A stretch of 53,232 nt of DNA from contig CANRII010000002.1 in NCBI GenBank assembly GCA_947630685.1, forward strand, positions 1 to 53,232, in the 5' to 3' direction. The position numbers were made by a program, and so were the translations under genes. This DNA is from an uncultured Ruminiclostridium sp. Lineage in GTDB: Bacteria; Bacillota; Clostridia; Oscillospirales; Ruminococcaceae. Under the pieces are notes generated by a model. The model was not told the DNA's origin, made no database searches, and saw only the letters and a list, made by a program, of their open reading frames with translations. How positions within the stretch are numbered: the stretch's first letter is position 1; each line of letters starts with the position of its first letter. Shown in pieces: positions 30,916 to 41,187 of the stretch.

Positions 30916-31851
30916 ATGACGGCACGATCGGAAAAACAAGTAAAGATCATCCCTCTTGACGAGATAAACCAAATGGCGAGGGAATGCCCGGAGCAGCTTA
31001 TCGCCGATTCCGAGCGGGAATATGAAAAAAGCGTGGCTTCTGCTGCCCGAATAGCGGCGGACAGATTTTCAAACAAGCCCATAATCCTGCTTTCCGGGCC
31101 GAGCGGTTCGGGAAAGACCACCACTGCGCATAATCTTTCGGCGGAGCTTAAAAGGTTGGGATTAAAGGCGCTGGTGATATCCATGGACGACTATTTTCTG
31201 CCGAACGCGCTTATCCCCAAAGAACCGGACGGCTCGATAGATTACGAAAAGCCGGAGCGGGTGGACACCGAGCTGTTAAGGGAGCATCTGGATATCCTGT
31301 CCGGCTGCGGCACGGTCACTCTGCCCAAATTCGATTTTACCACCGGGACGCGCTCGGCGGGGGAGACTATCACAAAAGACCCCGACTGCGCCGTGATAAT
31401 AGAGGGCATACACGCGCTGAATCCGGAGCTTGCCGGAAAATGCAAGGATATAGCGACCTGTCTTTATGTAAGCGTGCGCACCCGTATCAGCAGCAAGACG
31501 GGGGAGCTGCTGCACCCGTCAAAGATACGCCTTATGCGCAGAATGTCGCGCGATAGGCTGTTTCGCGGGCGGGATATTTTAGGCACGATAGAATTGTTCG
31601 GCAGCGTGCAGCGCGGAGAAAATCTTTACATCATGCCGCACAAGGGATATTCCGACTATGATATAGACACGTTTTTCGCTTATGAGATATGTATTTACCG
31701 ACGGATAATAGAGGAGCTCGGAGGCAAGCACGGGGAGCTTTCAGACGACGGTCTGTTCAGAGGATTGCTGCCGGAATTTGTCGCCGACGCCGTGCCGTTG
31801 TCCGCCTCACTTATACCGGAGGGCTCGGTAATAAGAGAATTTGTAGGATGA
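30916..31851 (+). CDS. Nucleoside (uridine) kinase-like protein
   Basis: ILLSGPSGSGKTTTAHNLSAELK, VISMDDYFLP, VIIEGIHALNPEL. Confidence 0.9.
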   Translation: MTARSEKQVKIIPLDEINQMARECPEQLIADSEREYEKSVASAARIAADRFSNKPIILLSGPSGSGKTTTAHNLSAELKRLGLKALVISMDDYFLPNALIPKEPDGSIDYEKPERVDTELLREHLDILSGCGTVTLPKFDFTTGTRSAGETITKDPDCAVIIEGIHALNPELAGKCKDIATCLYVSVRTRISSKTGELLHPSKIRLMRRMSRDRLFRGRDILGTIELFGSVQRGENLYIMPHKGYSDYDIDTFFAYEICIYRRIIEELGGKHGELSDDGLFRGLLPEFVADAVPLSASLIPEGSVIREFVG

Positions 31852-31936
31852 GATATTTACTTTTTGAGCCGATTGGTGTATAATTTATGTAAGAAGTATT
31901 TACCGCCGTTTTTGACTTTGTGAAAGGAATAAAGCT

Positions 31937-32839
31937 ATGGAAAACAACGACACCGCTTTGCCGCAGGAAGGCGAATTACAGCTGCTGGAATTTGAGGTGG
32001 GGAAAAACCACTACGGCATAAGCATAACCAAGGTGCTGGAGATAATGATGCGCCGCCGTCTTGCTCCGCTGCCGGATTCTCCGGAGGAAATAGAGGGCGT
32101 ATTCATGCCGCGCGACAAGCTCATTACCGTTGTAGACCTGCACAAGGTGTTAAAGCTGGAGGAGGACAAGGACGAGCGCGGGCTGTTTATAATCTGCCGG
32201 TTCAACAACACCGATATAGGCTTTCACGTCGATAAGGTGAACGGCATACATACCACCAACTGGAGCGAGGTGGAGCATCCACCCGAGATAGCGATACGTC
32301 CGGAAAATTCCATCTCCACCGGAATAGTAAAATCCAAAGACGCGATAATCATGATAGTGGATTTTGAGCGCATAGTTATAGAGCTCAGCGGAAAGCCGGA
32401 GCTTGACCTTACCGGCTCGGAAAATGTACAGGGCGAGGAATTTTTTATCGGCAAGCACCTTGTCATCGCCGAAGACTCGAATTTCTTAAATCACATGATA
32501 GTAAGCAGCCTTACAGATATAGGGTTCAACGATATACGTTCTTTCAAAAACGGAAAAGAGGCGTGGGATTATATCTTCTCGGTGCGGGAGATAGGCGGCG
32601 ATATCACCGACACGATAGGCGCGGTGATAACCGATATAGAAATGCCGCAGATGGACGGGCTCAGCCTTACCAAGCTAATAAAATCCGACAGTATACTTAA
32701 AAATATACCGGTCTTCCTGTTCTCCTCTCTGCCGGACGAACAAACGTCGGAAAAAGCCGCCGAGGCGGGCGCAGACGGACATTATACCAAACCGCAAATA
32801 GGTTTATTGATACAAAAACTCGCGGAGATAATGAAGTGA
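31937..32839 (+). CDS. cheV: Chemotaxis protein CheV (CheW domain plus receiver domain)
   Basis: N-terminal CheW-like fold; receiver VIAEDSNFLNHMIV, ITDIEMPQMDGLSLTKLI, FSSL. Confidence 0.93.
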   Translation: MENNDTALPQEGELQLLEFEVGKNHYGISITKVLEIMMRRRLAPLPDSPEEIEGVFMPRDKLITVVDLHKVLKLEEDKDERGLFIICRFNNTDIGFHVDKVNGIHTTNWSEVEHPPEIAIRPENSISTGIVKSKDAIIMIVDFERIVIELSGKPELDLTGSENVQGEEFFIGKHLVIAEDSNFLNHMIVSSLTDIGFNDIRSFKNGKEAWDYIFSVREIGGDITDTIGAVITDIEMPQMDGLSLTKLIKSDSILKNIPVFLFSSLPDEQTSEKAAEAGADGHYTKPQIGLLIQKLAEIMK

Positions 32840-32846
32840 TATAAAC

Positions 32847-32880
32847 AAAAGTGAGCATTTCAAAACGCTCACTTTTTTAA
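32847..32880. terminator. Terminator between convergent cheV and degV genes
   Basis: AAAAGTGAGC-atttcaaaac-GCTCACTTTTTT. Confidence 0.85.
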
Positions 32881-32881
32881 T

Positions 32882-33757
32882 TTATCTTCTTGGTTTTCCT
32901 CTTACGACTATCCCTATCATGTGAGGGCCGGTATTAGTGGCGACCGCCGCGCCGCAGTAGCTCTCCATCACCGGAAGCGAGCCTACCTTTTCGGAATACA
33001 GCTTGATAAACTCCTCCTCAAGCGGACCCATAGTGCTGCGAAGTATCTGCCACGGCGTTTCCGGTACGGCGACATTGGAGATATATTCCACCGCGTCCTT
33101 TATAGCGTTTTTATCGCCGCGCGATTTTTTTACTACCGCGCTTTCCCCGTCGATAAGGGAAATAAGGGGTTTGAGCCCCATAAGCTCGCCTAAAAATGCC
33201 GCCGCCGCGTTTATCCTGCCGGATTTTTTCATGTGGCGAAGCTCAAAGCCGATTATATATATCTCGCAGCAGTTGAACATATCGTTGAGATAATCCACCA
33301 CCATATCGACGCTTTGACCCGCCTCCAGCTTTTTTGCCGCCTCCAGCACCGGATAGCCGTAGCCCACCGAATAACAATGGGTGTCTATTATCTCCAGCCG
33401 CATTTTCTTAAAGCCGTCCAGCTCTTCTTCGAGCTTTTGCTTTGCTAACAGCGCGTTTGCGTAGGTCTGCGAGCCGGTGGAGTTTATCAGCACGCAGATC
33501 ACCGCGTCGTATCCCTCGTTAAAGCATTCGGTGAATTTTTCCTCAAAGCGCACGACGGTTATCTGCGCGGTCTTGGGCAGATATTCCGATTTGTCTATCT
33601 TTTCAAAAAATTCCTGCGGCGTGAGGTCTATCCTCTCGCGGAAGGTTTCGTCGCCCAGCGTGATATCAAAGGACATGATATCTATCATCGACTTATGCGC
33701 CGTTTCGTCCGCGGGCGGCATATCGCAGCAGCTATCGGTTATTATCTTTACTTTCAT
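32882..33757 (-). CDS. DegV family (fatty-acid-binding) protein
   Basis: KIITDSCCDMPP, INSTGSQTYANALLA, DTHCYSVGYG. Confidence 0.94.
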   Translation of the reverse strand: MKVKIITDSCCDMPPADETAHKSMIDIMSFDITLGDETFRERIDLTPQEFFEKIDKSEYLPKTAQITVVRFEEKFTECFNEGYDAVICVLINSTGSQTYANALLAKQKLEEELDGFKKMRLEIIDTHCYSVGYGYPVLEAAKKLEAGQSVDMVVDYLNDMFNCCEIYIIGFELRHMKKSGRINAAAAFLGELMGLKPLISLIDGESAVVKKSRGDKNAIKDAVEYISNVAVPETPWQILRSTMGPLEEEFIKLYSEKVGSLPVMESYCGAAVATNTGPHMIGIVVRGKPRR

Positions 33758-33783
33758 CTTTTCTTCCTTTCTTTTGCATTCGT

Positions 33784-34302
33784 TTATCTTATATCCTCTC
33801 CGGCGTCGTTCCAGTCGTATTCCGTCAGATTTCCGCTGTTTTGCAAATTAGGAAAATCCCATTGGCGCAGCGCCTCATAAGCTCCTATAGCCACGCTGTT
33901 GGAGAGATTCAGACTGCGAAGACCCTTGCTCATAGGTATCCTGACGCAATGACTGCGGTTATCGAACAGCAGCTTTTCCGGCAGACCCTTGTCCTCTCTG
34001 CCGAAAACTATATACGCCTTATCCGGATAGGATATGTCACAGTATTTGTTTTCCCCTTTGGTGGTGAAGTAGAAAAACTCCCCGCCCTTGTTCTTTTCAA
34101 AAAAATCCTCGAAGTCCTCGTATAAAGTAATATCAAGGTATTTCCAGTAGTCCAGCCCCGCGCGCTTAAGATGCCGGTCGTCTATCGAAAAGCCCAGCGG
34201 CTTTATCAAGTGCAGCCTTGCTCTCGTCACCGCGCAGGTGCGGGATATGTTTCCGGTATTCTGCGGTATCTGCGGCTGGGCAAGTACGATATTAAGCTCC
34301 AT
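33784..34302 (-). CDS. trmL: tRNA (cytidine(34)-2'-O)-methyltransferase
   Basis: SPOUT: NIVLAQPQIPQNTGNISRTCA, FGREDKGLPE, RSLNLSNSVAIGAYEALRQ. Confidence 0.94.
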   Translation of the reverse strand: MELNIVLAQPQIPQNTGNISRTCAVTRARLHLIKPLGFSIDDRHLKRAGLDYWKYLDITLYEDFEDFFEKNKGGEFFYFTTKGENKYCDISYPDKAYIVFGREDKGLPEKLLFDNRSHCVRIPMSKGLRSLNLSNSVAIGAYEALRQWDFPNLQNSGNLTEYDWNDAGEDIR

Positions 34303-34303
34303 A

Positions 34304-35521
34304 TCACGCCGCCTGTTTTGTATTTTCCTTAAAGGTGTACGCGGTTATCGCGTTAAGGCGGGTAACGGTCAGACTGTCCTTTACCTGCCCGGATAACTGC
34401 CTGCCGAATTCGTCCTGCGCGGTCTTATCCACCGCTGAGGAAAACGCGATAAGCACGCAGCCCTCTTTATTGAGCACATCCGCCGCCTCGCTTACCGATT
34501 TACCGCTTGTGTCGGTAACGGTCACGTCCGCCGCAAGCTGCGCGGGATATTCCCCGACAGCAGGTACGCCTATTTTATCAAAGCATTCCTTCATTGCAAA
34601 GTAATTATCCAGCATATCGTCGGTCATCAGGTAATAGAATCTGCCTTTAACTCCTAATTCCCACGCTGCGGAATCGGAGGCGGCGTCCGCATAATAATAT
34701 TTCCCGCCGATATCTACCATGTTCACAACGTGGCCGGTCCCGTCAAGGCTCGCCCCCTCGACGCTAAGCGCGTTTAAGCCCGCCAGATTATACAGCATAA
34801 GCACCGAATCGGAAAATCCGTCGCAGACGGTCTTATGCTTGCTGTCCACCAGCGCGTCGTATACCGGAACGGTGTCGTAGCTGTAATCCTCGCTGCGATC
34901 ATACGCTATATTGCTTGCCGCGTAGTCGTACAGGTACGCCGCCTTTTCCTGCTCCTCGTCGCAGTCGGCGGGCATATCCTCAACTATTTTCTTTGCGGCA
35001 GAGTACGCCTGTTCTCTTTTGTCGTGATATTCCTTAGAATTATGAGGCAGGTCGAAATAATACAGCTTACCGCCGCGCTCGAAATTCATCGAATAAAGTG
35101 TAAATACTCCTCCGTCGGAAGTGAAATTGTGCTCAAACAGCGGATCGTCGCAGCTTACATAAGAAATTATCTCATCAGGCTGTCGATTTCCGTCGATATA
35201 ATCCGACGGGATATATAAACGGGTATATTGCTTATCCGCCGCGTAAAGCACCGCGTTGTATACGCAGCGTTCTTTATCGGTCAGCTTATTAAAATAAAAA
35301 TCCGAAATGCAGTCTTTATGCTCCGGCGTGTACTTCTTAAGCTGCTGCGCCGACAGCGACGGGGTCTTTTCATTAAACTCTGCGTTTATATCGGAGGAAA
35401 AGTAAAAGTCGCCCGACGAGCCGGTGTAATTGGTAAATAAATATATAGTGCGTATCACAAATGCGACCGCCACCGCGGCAACTATCCCCGCTATTATAAT
35501 TATCGTTCTGCGTTTTTTCAC
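34304..35521 (-). CDS. Transglutaminase-like domain protein, membrane anchored
   Basis: DSKHKTVCDGFSDSVLMLYNLAGL, GHVVNMVDIGGKYYYADAASD. Confidence 0.83.
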   Translation of the reverse strand: MKKRRTIIIIAGIVAAVAVAFVIRTIYLFTNYTGSSGDFYFSSDINAEFNEKTPSLSAQQLKKYTPEHKDCISDFYFNKLTDKERCVYNAVLYAADKQYTRLYIPSDYIDGNRQPDEIISYVSCDDPLFEHNFTSDGGVFTLYSMNFERGGKLYYFDLPHNSKEYHDKREQAYSAAKKIVEDMPADCDEEQEKAAYLYDYAASNIAYDRSEDYSYDTVPVYDALVDSKHKTVCDGFSDSVLMLYNLAGLNALSVEGASLDGTGHVVNMVDIGGKYYYADAASDSAAWELGVKGRFYYLMTDDMLDNYFAMKECFDKIGVPAVGEYPAQLAADVTVTDTSGKSVSEAADVLNKEGCVLIAFSSAVDKTAQDEFGRQLSGQVKDSLTVTRLNAITAYTFKENTKQAA

Positions 35522-35639
35522 CCGCTCACCTCCCGCGTTTATTATTTTAACACATTAAAGCCGCGTTGTCAAATAAAGGCAGTCCGAGAAACAATAAGGC
35601 AGCCCCTTGTGCGGGACTGCCAAAGTTTTTGCACTTATT

Positions 35640-36323
35640 TCAGCTTTCCAGCATGAAGAGCGGTGCGTCTTTAATACTGTATGAGCTCGGGAACGCCCCT
35701 ATGCAGAAAGAACCGACATAGCTCATATCGGTGAACTTTACCGAACCAACAGTACCGTATTTTGACTCGTAATTGTTGAACACGTCTTCAAAATCATTCT
35801 TGCACCAGTAGCATTCCAGCACGCGGCATTGGCTGTCCACCAGCGCGTAATAATATCCCTCGTCGTCGCCGGAGGATAAGGAGTTGAGCTTGTCGCAAAG
35901 CGCGTCGTCCGTTATTGTGCCGGTGAGTCCCGCCCGATATGCGTTTTCCGGTACGGTGGAAGAGTCTACCAGCGCTACCTTAGCTTCGATAAAATTGTCA
36001 TTGGGAGTAGCGGTACAGTAAACAAACAGATATTCCCCGTCCTTGACGTAAACGTCATTATCCGGGTCTTCGTCCGACGGATCCTCCGGCAGCTTGTAAA
36101 ATCCGTCCGCAGAGGAATCTGACAGCGTATTATCGGACTTATATTTTATCATAATATTCTGTAAAGCCCTGTAAAAGCTCTCCGCCTTGGCGTCAGCCTC
36201 CTGCGGCTTGCCCGCTCCCAGCATCATGGGGAAGAAAATAGCCGTAAGTATGCCTATCAAGGCGATGACCACAATAAGCTCCACCATTGTAAAGCCTTTT
36301 TTGGAGTATAGATATCTGAGCAT
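35640..36323 (-). CDS. Prepilin-type cleavage/methylation domain protein (pseudopilin)
   Basis: KKGFTMVELIVVIALIGILTAIFFPMM class III signal. Confidence 0.88.
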   Translation of the reverse strand: MLRYLYSKKGFTMVELIVVIALIGILTAIFFPMMLGAGKPQEADAKAESFYRALQNIMIKYKSDNTLSDSSADGFYKLPEDPSDEDPDNDVYVKDGEYLFVYCTATPNDNFIEAKVALVDSSTVPENAYRAGLTGTITDDALCDKLNSLSSGDDEGYYYALVDSQCRVLECYWCKNDFEDVFNNYESKYGTVGSVKFTDMSYVGSFCIGAFPSSYSIKDAPLFMLES

Positions 36324-36478
36324 GGCTGTACCTCCCGAAAAGTTGTATATAGGTTATTGTAGCATATTTTTTTCACGATGTCAACACAGCTTTGGCCATT
36401 TTGTGCAATTTTTTACCGTGAGATAAGGTTTTTTAACACTTTTTCGGGCAGGATAATAAAAGAACGGGAGGATGACCT

Positions 36479-37921
36479 ATGAAGCTGCGGCGTTCTCACG
36501 GGCTGACCGTGCTTTTCTCGCTGAAAAAATATTTCTGGGTGCTCGTACTGCCTATAATACGAGCGGTGCTGCTGTACGGCGCGGACGTTGAAAACGCGTT
36601 TACGGGATACGGGGCGGATATCGCGCTTGCTTCGCTGATACTTTTTTACAGCGTGATAAAGCGGCGATTTTCCCTTATGGGAGTAAAAGACGGCGTGATA
36701 GAATACCGCAGCGGTCTGCTGATAAAAAGGACGCTTTTGCTTGACAGCTCGCAGATAAGCTGCATAAAGCTGGTGCAAACGCCGTTCACCGCGCTGTTTT
36801 CCTGTCATAAGGCGGTGATCTACACCGTTGTAAGCCCTCGCCCGGCGATAATTTTTTACGCCGATACCCGCACCGCCGCAAGGCTTGCCGCTCATAAGGG
36901 AAAAACCGTGCTGAAAGCAAGCGACAAGCAGAACCTTTTTCACTCGGTGCTTAACGCGGACGGCGCAAACGGTCTGTTGAAAGTATCGGCGGTGCTGTCG
37001 GTGATAGGAACGGTGCTCGGAAAAGGCGTGCGTGAGGTGATGAGCGAGCACGCCGACCTTTTGCCGGAGCATTTGTCGGATGTTCCGAAGTTTACGGTAA
37101 TAGCCGCCGCGGCGCTGTTTTTCGGCTGGCTGGTATCGGTGGCGGTAACGCTGCTGGGCAACGCCGATTTTTCCGTCAAAAAGTCGGAAAACGCCGTAAT
37201 TATCCGACGCGGCGTATTTATCCGGCAAAGGTGCATAGTGACCGACGACCCGTCGTTTTTAGTGTTTTCGCAAAATTTTCTTTGCGGCGGGGTATCGGTG
37301 TTCGCGTTTGCAAACGGATTTTCTCCCGATAAAGAGCGCTGCCCGCTGATACCGTATTCCGGAAAGCTGAGCGCCGACGCGGCGGCTAACGCGCTGTGCG
37401 GAGTATTTGCCCAGGGCAGTCCCGCCGTAAGCGCGCGTACCGAGCCTTTAAGGCCGTTTGTGCTTATGCCGACGTGTTTATTTGCGCTGGCGGTATTTTC
37501 CTCTGCGGCGGGACTGGCGGCGGGGTTGTTCGGCGGGTTCAATTTTGCGGCGCTGCTTTTGCCTATACCTTTTTTATGGCAGATGATATGCGGCTTTTGG
37601 GAGCGCAAATATTCCGGCGTAAGCGAAAGTGCCGGCGTCATGACCGCGGTATACCGTTACCGCTCTAAGCGGCGCACTGCGGTATTCCCGAAAGAGCGGT
37701 GCGGCATGCTGACGGTAACGCAGAACATCTTTCAGCGGCGGAAAAATCGGTGCGATCTGCGGCTGTTCCTACCCGCCGGAGAAAAGGAAAAAATACGCCT
37801 GAGGCAGCTTTCGGCGGCAAGTCTTAAAAAAAGCGGCGTTTTTTCATTTCCCAAACAGGAAAAAATTTATGCAAAACATAAAAATACCTGTAGACAAAGT
37901 GATAAAAATATGTTAAAATAA
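36479..37921 (+). CDS. Membrane protein with tandem bacterial PH-like domains (YdbT-like)
   Basis: LIFYSVIKRRFSLMGVKDGVIEYRSGLLIKRTLLLDSSQISCIKLVQTP, repeated in the second half. Confidence 0.78.
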   Translation: MKLRRSHGLTVLFSLKKYFWVLVLPIIRAVLLYGADVENAFTGYGADIALASLILFYSVIKRRFSLMGVKDGVIEYRSGLLIKRTLLLDSSQISCIKLVQTPFTALFSCHKAVIYTVVSPRPAIIFYADTRTAARLAAHKGKTVLKASDKQNLFHSVLNADGANGLLKVSAVLSVIGTVLGKGVREVMSEHADLLPEHLSDVPKFTVIAAAALFFGWLVSVAVTLLGNADFSVKKSENAVIIRRGVFIRQRCIVTDDPSFLVFSQNFLCGGVSVFAFANGFSPDKERCPLIPYSGKLSADAAANALCGVFAQGSPAVSARTEPLRPFVLMPTCLFALAVFSSAAGLAAGLFGGFNFAALLLPIPFLWQMICGFWERKYSGVSESAGVMTAVYRYRSKRRTAVFPKERCGMLTVTQNIFQRRKNRCDLRLFLPAGEKEKIRLRQLSAASLKKSGVFSFPKQEKIYAKHKNTCRQSDKNMLK

Positions 37922-37969
37922 TACCAACAACTCAGCGTATGCTGATTTATCAGAAAGGAATGAAAAGAC

Positions 37970-39457
37970 ATGAACAACATACCTCAGGTAAAGCTGGGAA
38001 TAGCCGCAGTAAGCCGCGACTGTTTCCCGATGAGCCTTTCGGAATCCAGATGCGGCGCGGTAGTGGACGCCTGCAAGAAAAAGGGCATAGATATCTTCAA
38101 ATGTCCCACCACCATTGAAAACGAAAAGCACATGATGGCGGCGCTCGACGAGCTGAAATCGGCAGGCTGCAACGCATTGGTCGTATACCTCGGCAACTTC
38201 GGCCCGGAAAGCTCCGAAACGCTGCTGGCTAAATATTTTGACGGACCGGTAATGTTCGTCGCTGCCGCGGAGGAGAGCCAAGGCAATCTGGTAGGCGGCA
38301 GAGGCGACGCTTACTGCGGCGTGCTCAACGCAAGCTACAACCTGGATCTTAGGAATATAAAGGCATACATACCCGAATATCCCGTCGGCACCGCCGATGA
38401 AGTCGCCGATATGATAGCCGATTTTATACCGATCGCAAGGGCGGTCATCGGACTCAGTAAGCTCAAGGTCATCACTTTCGGCCCGCGTCCGCAGGACTTC
38501 CTCGCCTGCAACGCTCCTATAAAGAGATTGTACGATATAGGCGTTGAGATAGAGGAAAACTCCGAGCTGGATCTGTTCGAGGCTTTCAACAACCACAAGG
38601 ACGACCCGAGGATACCCGACGTTGTCGCCGACATGGAAAAAGAGCTCGGCGAGGGCAACAAGATGCCCGGCATACTTTCCCGCCTTGCTCAGCTGGAGAT
38701 AACCCTGCTCGACTGGATGGAAGCGCACAAGGGCAGCAGAGAATACGTAGTATTTGCGAACAAGTGCTGGCCGGCGTTCCAGACGCAGTTCGGCTGCGTT
38801 CCCTGCTATGTAAACTCCCGCCTTACCGCGCGCGGCATACCGGTATCCTGCGAAGTGGATATTTACGGCGCGGTCAGCGAATATATCGGCACCTGCGTAT
38901 CCGACGACGTGGTAACGCTGCTTGACATCAACAACTCCGTTCCCGCCGATATGTACAACGAAAGCATAAAGGGCAAGTTCGACTATACTCATAAGGACGT
39001 ATTCATGGGCTTCCATTGCGGAAACACCGCTTCCTGCAAGCTGACCAGTTCTACTATGAAGTATCAGCTTATCATGCACCGCGGACTTGAGCCGGACAAA
39101 GAGCCGGATATAACCAGAGGCACTCTTGAGGGCGATATAATCCCCGGCGAGATAACCTTCTTCCGTCTGCAAAGCACCGCCGACGCAAAGCTGCAAAGCT
39201 ATGTGGCCGAGGGCGAGGTGCTGCCGGTAGCTACCAAGTCGTTCGGCGGTATAGGCGTGTTCGCTATCCCCGAGATGGGCAGATTCTACCGCAACGTGCT
39301 TATCAAAAAGCACTATCCGCATCATGGCGCAGTGGCGTTCGGTCATCACGGAAAGGCTATATTTGAGGTACTGCGCTACCTCGGCGTTTGCGATATAGAG
39401 TTCAACCGTCCGAAAGGCGTGCTTTACGACGGTGAAAATCCGTATGCTAAATATTAA
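37970..39457 (+). CDS. L-fucose/L-arabinose isomerase family protein
   Basis: About 495 aa; FGPRPQDF, NKCWPAFQTQFGCVPCYVNSRLTARGIPVSCEVDIYG, FHCGNT. Confidence 0.9.
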   Translation: MNNIPQVKLGIAAVSRDCFPMSLSESRCGAVVDACKKKGIDIFKCPTTIENEKHMMAALDELKSAGCNALVVYLGNFGPESSETLLAKYFDGPVMFVAAAEESQGNLVGGRGDAYCGVLNASYNLDLRNIKAYIPEYPVGTADEVADMIADFIPIARAVIGLSKLKVITFGPRPQDFLACNAPIKRLYDIGVEIEENSELDLFEAFNNHKDDPRIPDVVADMEKELGEGNKMPGILSRLAQLEITLLDWMEAHKGSREYVVFANKCWPAFQTQFGCVPCYVNSRLTARGIPVSCEVDIYGAVSEYIGTCVSDDVVTLLDINNSVPADMYNESIKGKFDYTHKDVFMGFHCGNTASCKLTSSTMKYQLIMHRGLEPDKEPDITRGTLEGDIIPGEITFFRLQSTADAKLQSYVAEGEVLPVATKSFGGIGVFAIPEMGRFYRNVLIKKHYPHHGAVAFGHHGKAIFEVLRYLGVCDIEFNRPKGVLYDGENPYAKY

Positions 39458-39472
39458 TGCTTTAATAACAAT

Positions 39473-39505
39473 AAACAGCTGCCGAAAGGCGGCTGTTTTT
39501 GTTTT
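39473..39505 (+). terminator. Terminator of the isomerase-like gene
   Basis: AAACAGCTGCC-gaaa-GGCGGCTGTTTTTG. Confidence 0.85.
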
Positions 39506-39677
39506 GGGCGGAGCCGAAAACCGATTATGTGGCTCTGCCCAAAACCCCCGCAAGGGGGGACGTTTTTTCACCCCTTGAACCCTACATGTTTTCAGATATA
39601 CCGCTGCGTACGAAATACAAGGGATAATCCTTATCCGAATTTATCAACCTCCGCTGATTCCTCCGACAGGACACCCA

Positions 39678-39717
39678 GGGTAGGGGAAAGGCGACCTACG
39701 GTTCCTTTCCCCTACCC
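39678..39717. repeat. Perfect 14-bp inverted repeat in noncoding region
   Basis: GGGTAGGGGAAAGG-cgacctacggtt-CCTTTCCCCTACCC. Confidence 0.9.
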
Positions 39718-40012
39718 TCGGTTTCCTTTCAGACTTTTCTTCCTCACCCGACCCCTATCCGTCCCTTTATTCACGTCGCAGGCTTTGCCTATCCGATAAA
39801 TATTATCAGCTTCCGTCCTAGCCACGATTTCCCTTTAATTACGCTTTCTATGGAGGGCACTTGATAACTTCAAAATACAGCACGTCCGCCGCGTCGTACA
39901 GACTCCTTTGGCTGCTTGGCGTAAGCATTATAAAGTCCTTTTATTATCTTGTTGTTCTTTTGACCATGCGTTTTTGCCCGCCCACCCACCCCATTTGTTT
40001 GGGGCTCCGCCC

Positions 40013-40055
40013 TCGAGAGCGAAGCTCTCGACGACTATCCGCGCCAGCGGATAGT
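40013..40055. repeat. Two adjacent perfect hairpins
   Basis: TCGAGAGC-gaa-GCTCTCGA then ACTATCCGC-gcca-GCGGATAGT. Confidence 0.9.
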
Positions 40056-40228
40056 TTACAAGCACCCGATTTTTTATTTTGGGATTGTACTATATTCGTG
40101 TTTGCGGACAGTTTATAAACTCGTGCTTTTTTAAGGCGGAGCCTAAGCCCTGATCAATTGGGCGCTGCCACGACCTTTTGGGCTCGCCACCTACACAAAC
40201 CCCCGAGGACATTGCCCCGGGGTATAAG

Positions 40229-41158
40229 TCATATTGTAAAATCGGGATCAAACTCTCTTAGAAACCTCAAATTATCTATCGCCACCGCCGCCTTGCACCA
40301 GCTTTCGGCAAGCGTCCATTCCTTATAGTCGTTGCCCCACGTCCACGGGAGGTAAAACGAACCGTCGGACTGCTGATTGGCTTTGATAAACTCGCATTCC
40401 TGTTTGCACAGCGGCTCCAGTTCGGCGCTGTAAAATCTGCTTTCTCTCGAATCGATAAACGTCGACGGGCGGGGCATATATTCCCACCAGCGGGCGCTGT
40501 CGCGGCAGATAGACTTGTCCACTATCTCATAGATCTTGTCCGCCAGCATTTTTTCATCGAACAGCGTTGCTCCCGCGTCCTTGCAATAATCATACAGCGA
40601 GATAAAACAGCCCGCGATGTGCTGTTCTATCGGGGCGGATGTTATAAACCACTCGGCCGCTTCTTTGGCTATATTCGCGCCCTTTTGGTATAATTCGCTT
40701 TGCGGCGGGGCGTATTTTACGATAAACCCCGCGAGCGCGGCGGTGGGGTTATACTCAAAAGTGCTGCCGCTTTCGGGATATTTCCACCATACCGCGCAGG
40801 GGCAGTCGTTGTTTGACGGGACGGTGTTCTCCCATTGACGATGGCTGCCGTCATAGCCGTCGCCGCTTTCAAGATAGCGCAGAATACCCTTTATAATTGG
40901 GTGATCCGGCTCCAGCCCGCCGGCCTCTTTAATGTATTCGGTCGCTTTCCATACCCCCATAGGCAGGGAATCGGGGTTGAAATTATCCGGCTCTAATCCG
41001 AGACCGAAACCGCCGTCAGAGTTCTGATAAGCGGACAAGGCGGTGATAATGTCCTCTCCCGAGCCGTTTTCAAACCGGAATTTGTACACCGCAAGGTCTA
41101 TCGGTCTTGCGCTGCGGTAGATAAACGCGCGCGCTTTTTCATAAGCTGTCATAAGCAA
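40229..41158 (-). CDS. Prenyltransferase/squalene-cyclase-like alpha-toroid protein
   Basis: ALSAYQNSDGGFGLGLEPD and FIKANQQSDGSFYLPWTWG repeats. Confidence 0.78.
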   Translation of the reverse strand: MLMTAYEKARAFIYRSARPIDLAVYKFRFENGSGEDIITALSAYQNSDGGFGLGLEPDNFNPDSLPMGVWKATEYIKEAGGLEPDHPIIKGILRYLESGDGYDGSHRQWENTVPSNNDCPCAVWWKYPESGSTFEYNPTAALAGFIVKYAPPQSELYQKGANIAKEAAEWFITSAPIEQHIAGCFISLYDYCKDAGATLFDEKMLADKIYEIVDKSICRDSARWWEYMPRPSTFIDSRESRFYSAELEPLCKQECEFIKANQQSDGSFYLPWTWGNDYKEWTLAESWCKAAVAIDNLRFLREFDPDFTI

Positions 41159-41187
41159 GCTCTCCTTTACAATTAGTACCTCTTATT

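Noticed and set aside
36413-37228. 271-aa minus ORF antisense to the PH-domain protein
   Set aside because: His/Tyr/Arg-rich shadow translation with no recognisable domain.
37913-39571. 552-aa minus-strand ORF antisense to the isomerase-like gene
   Set aside because: Low-complexity product with no family features; the plus-strand ORF has clear isomerase-family motifs, so this is a codon-bias shadow ORF.
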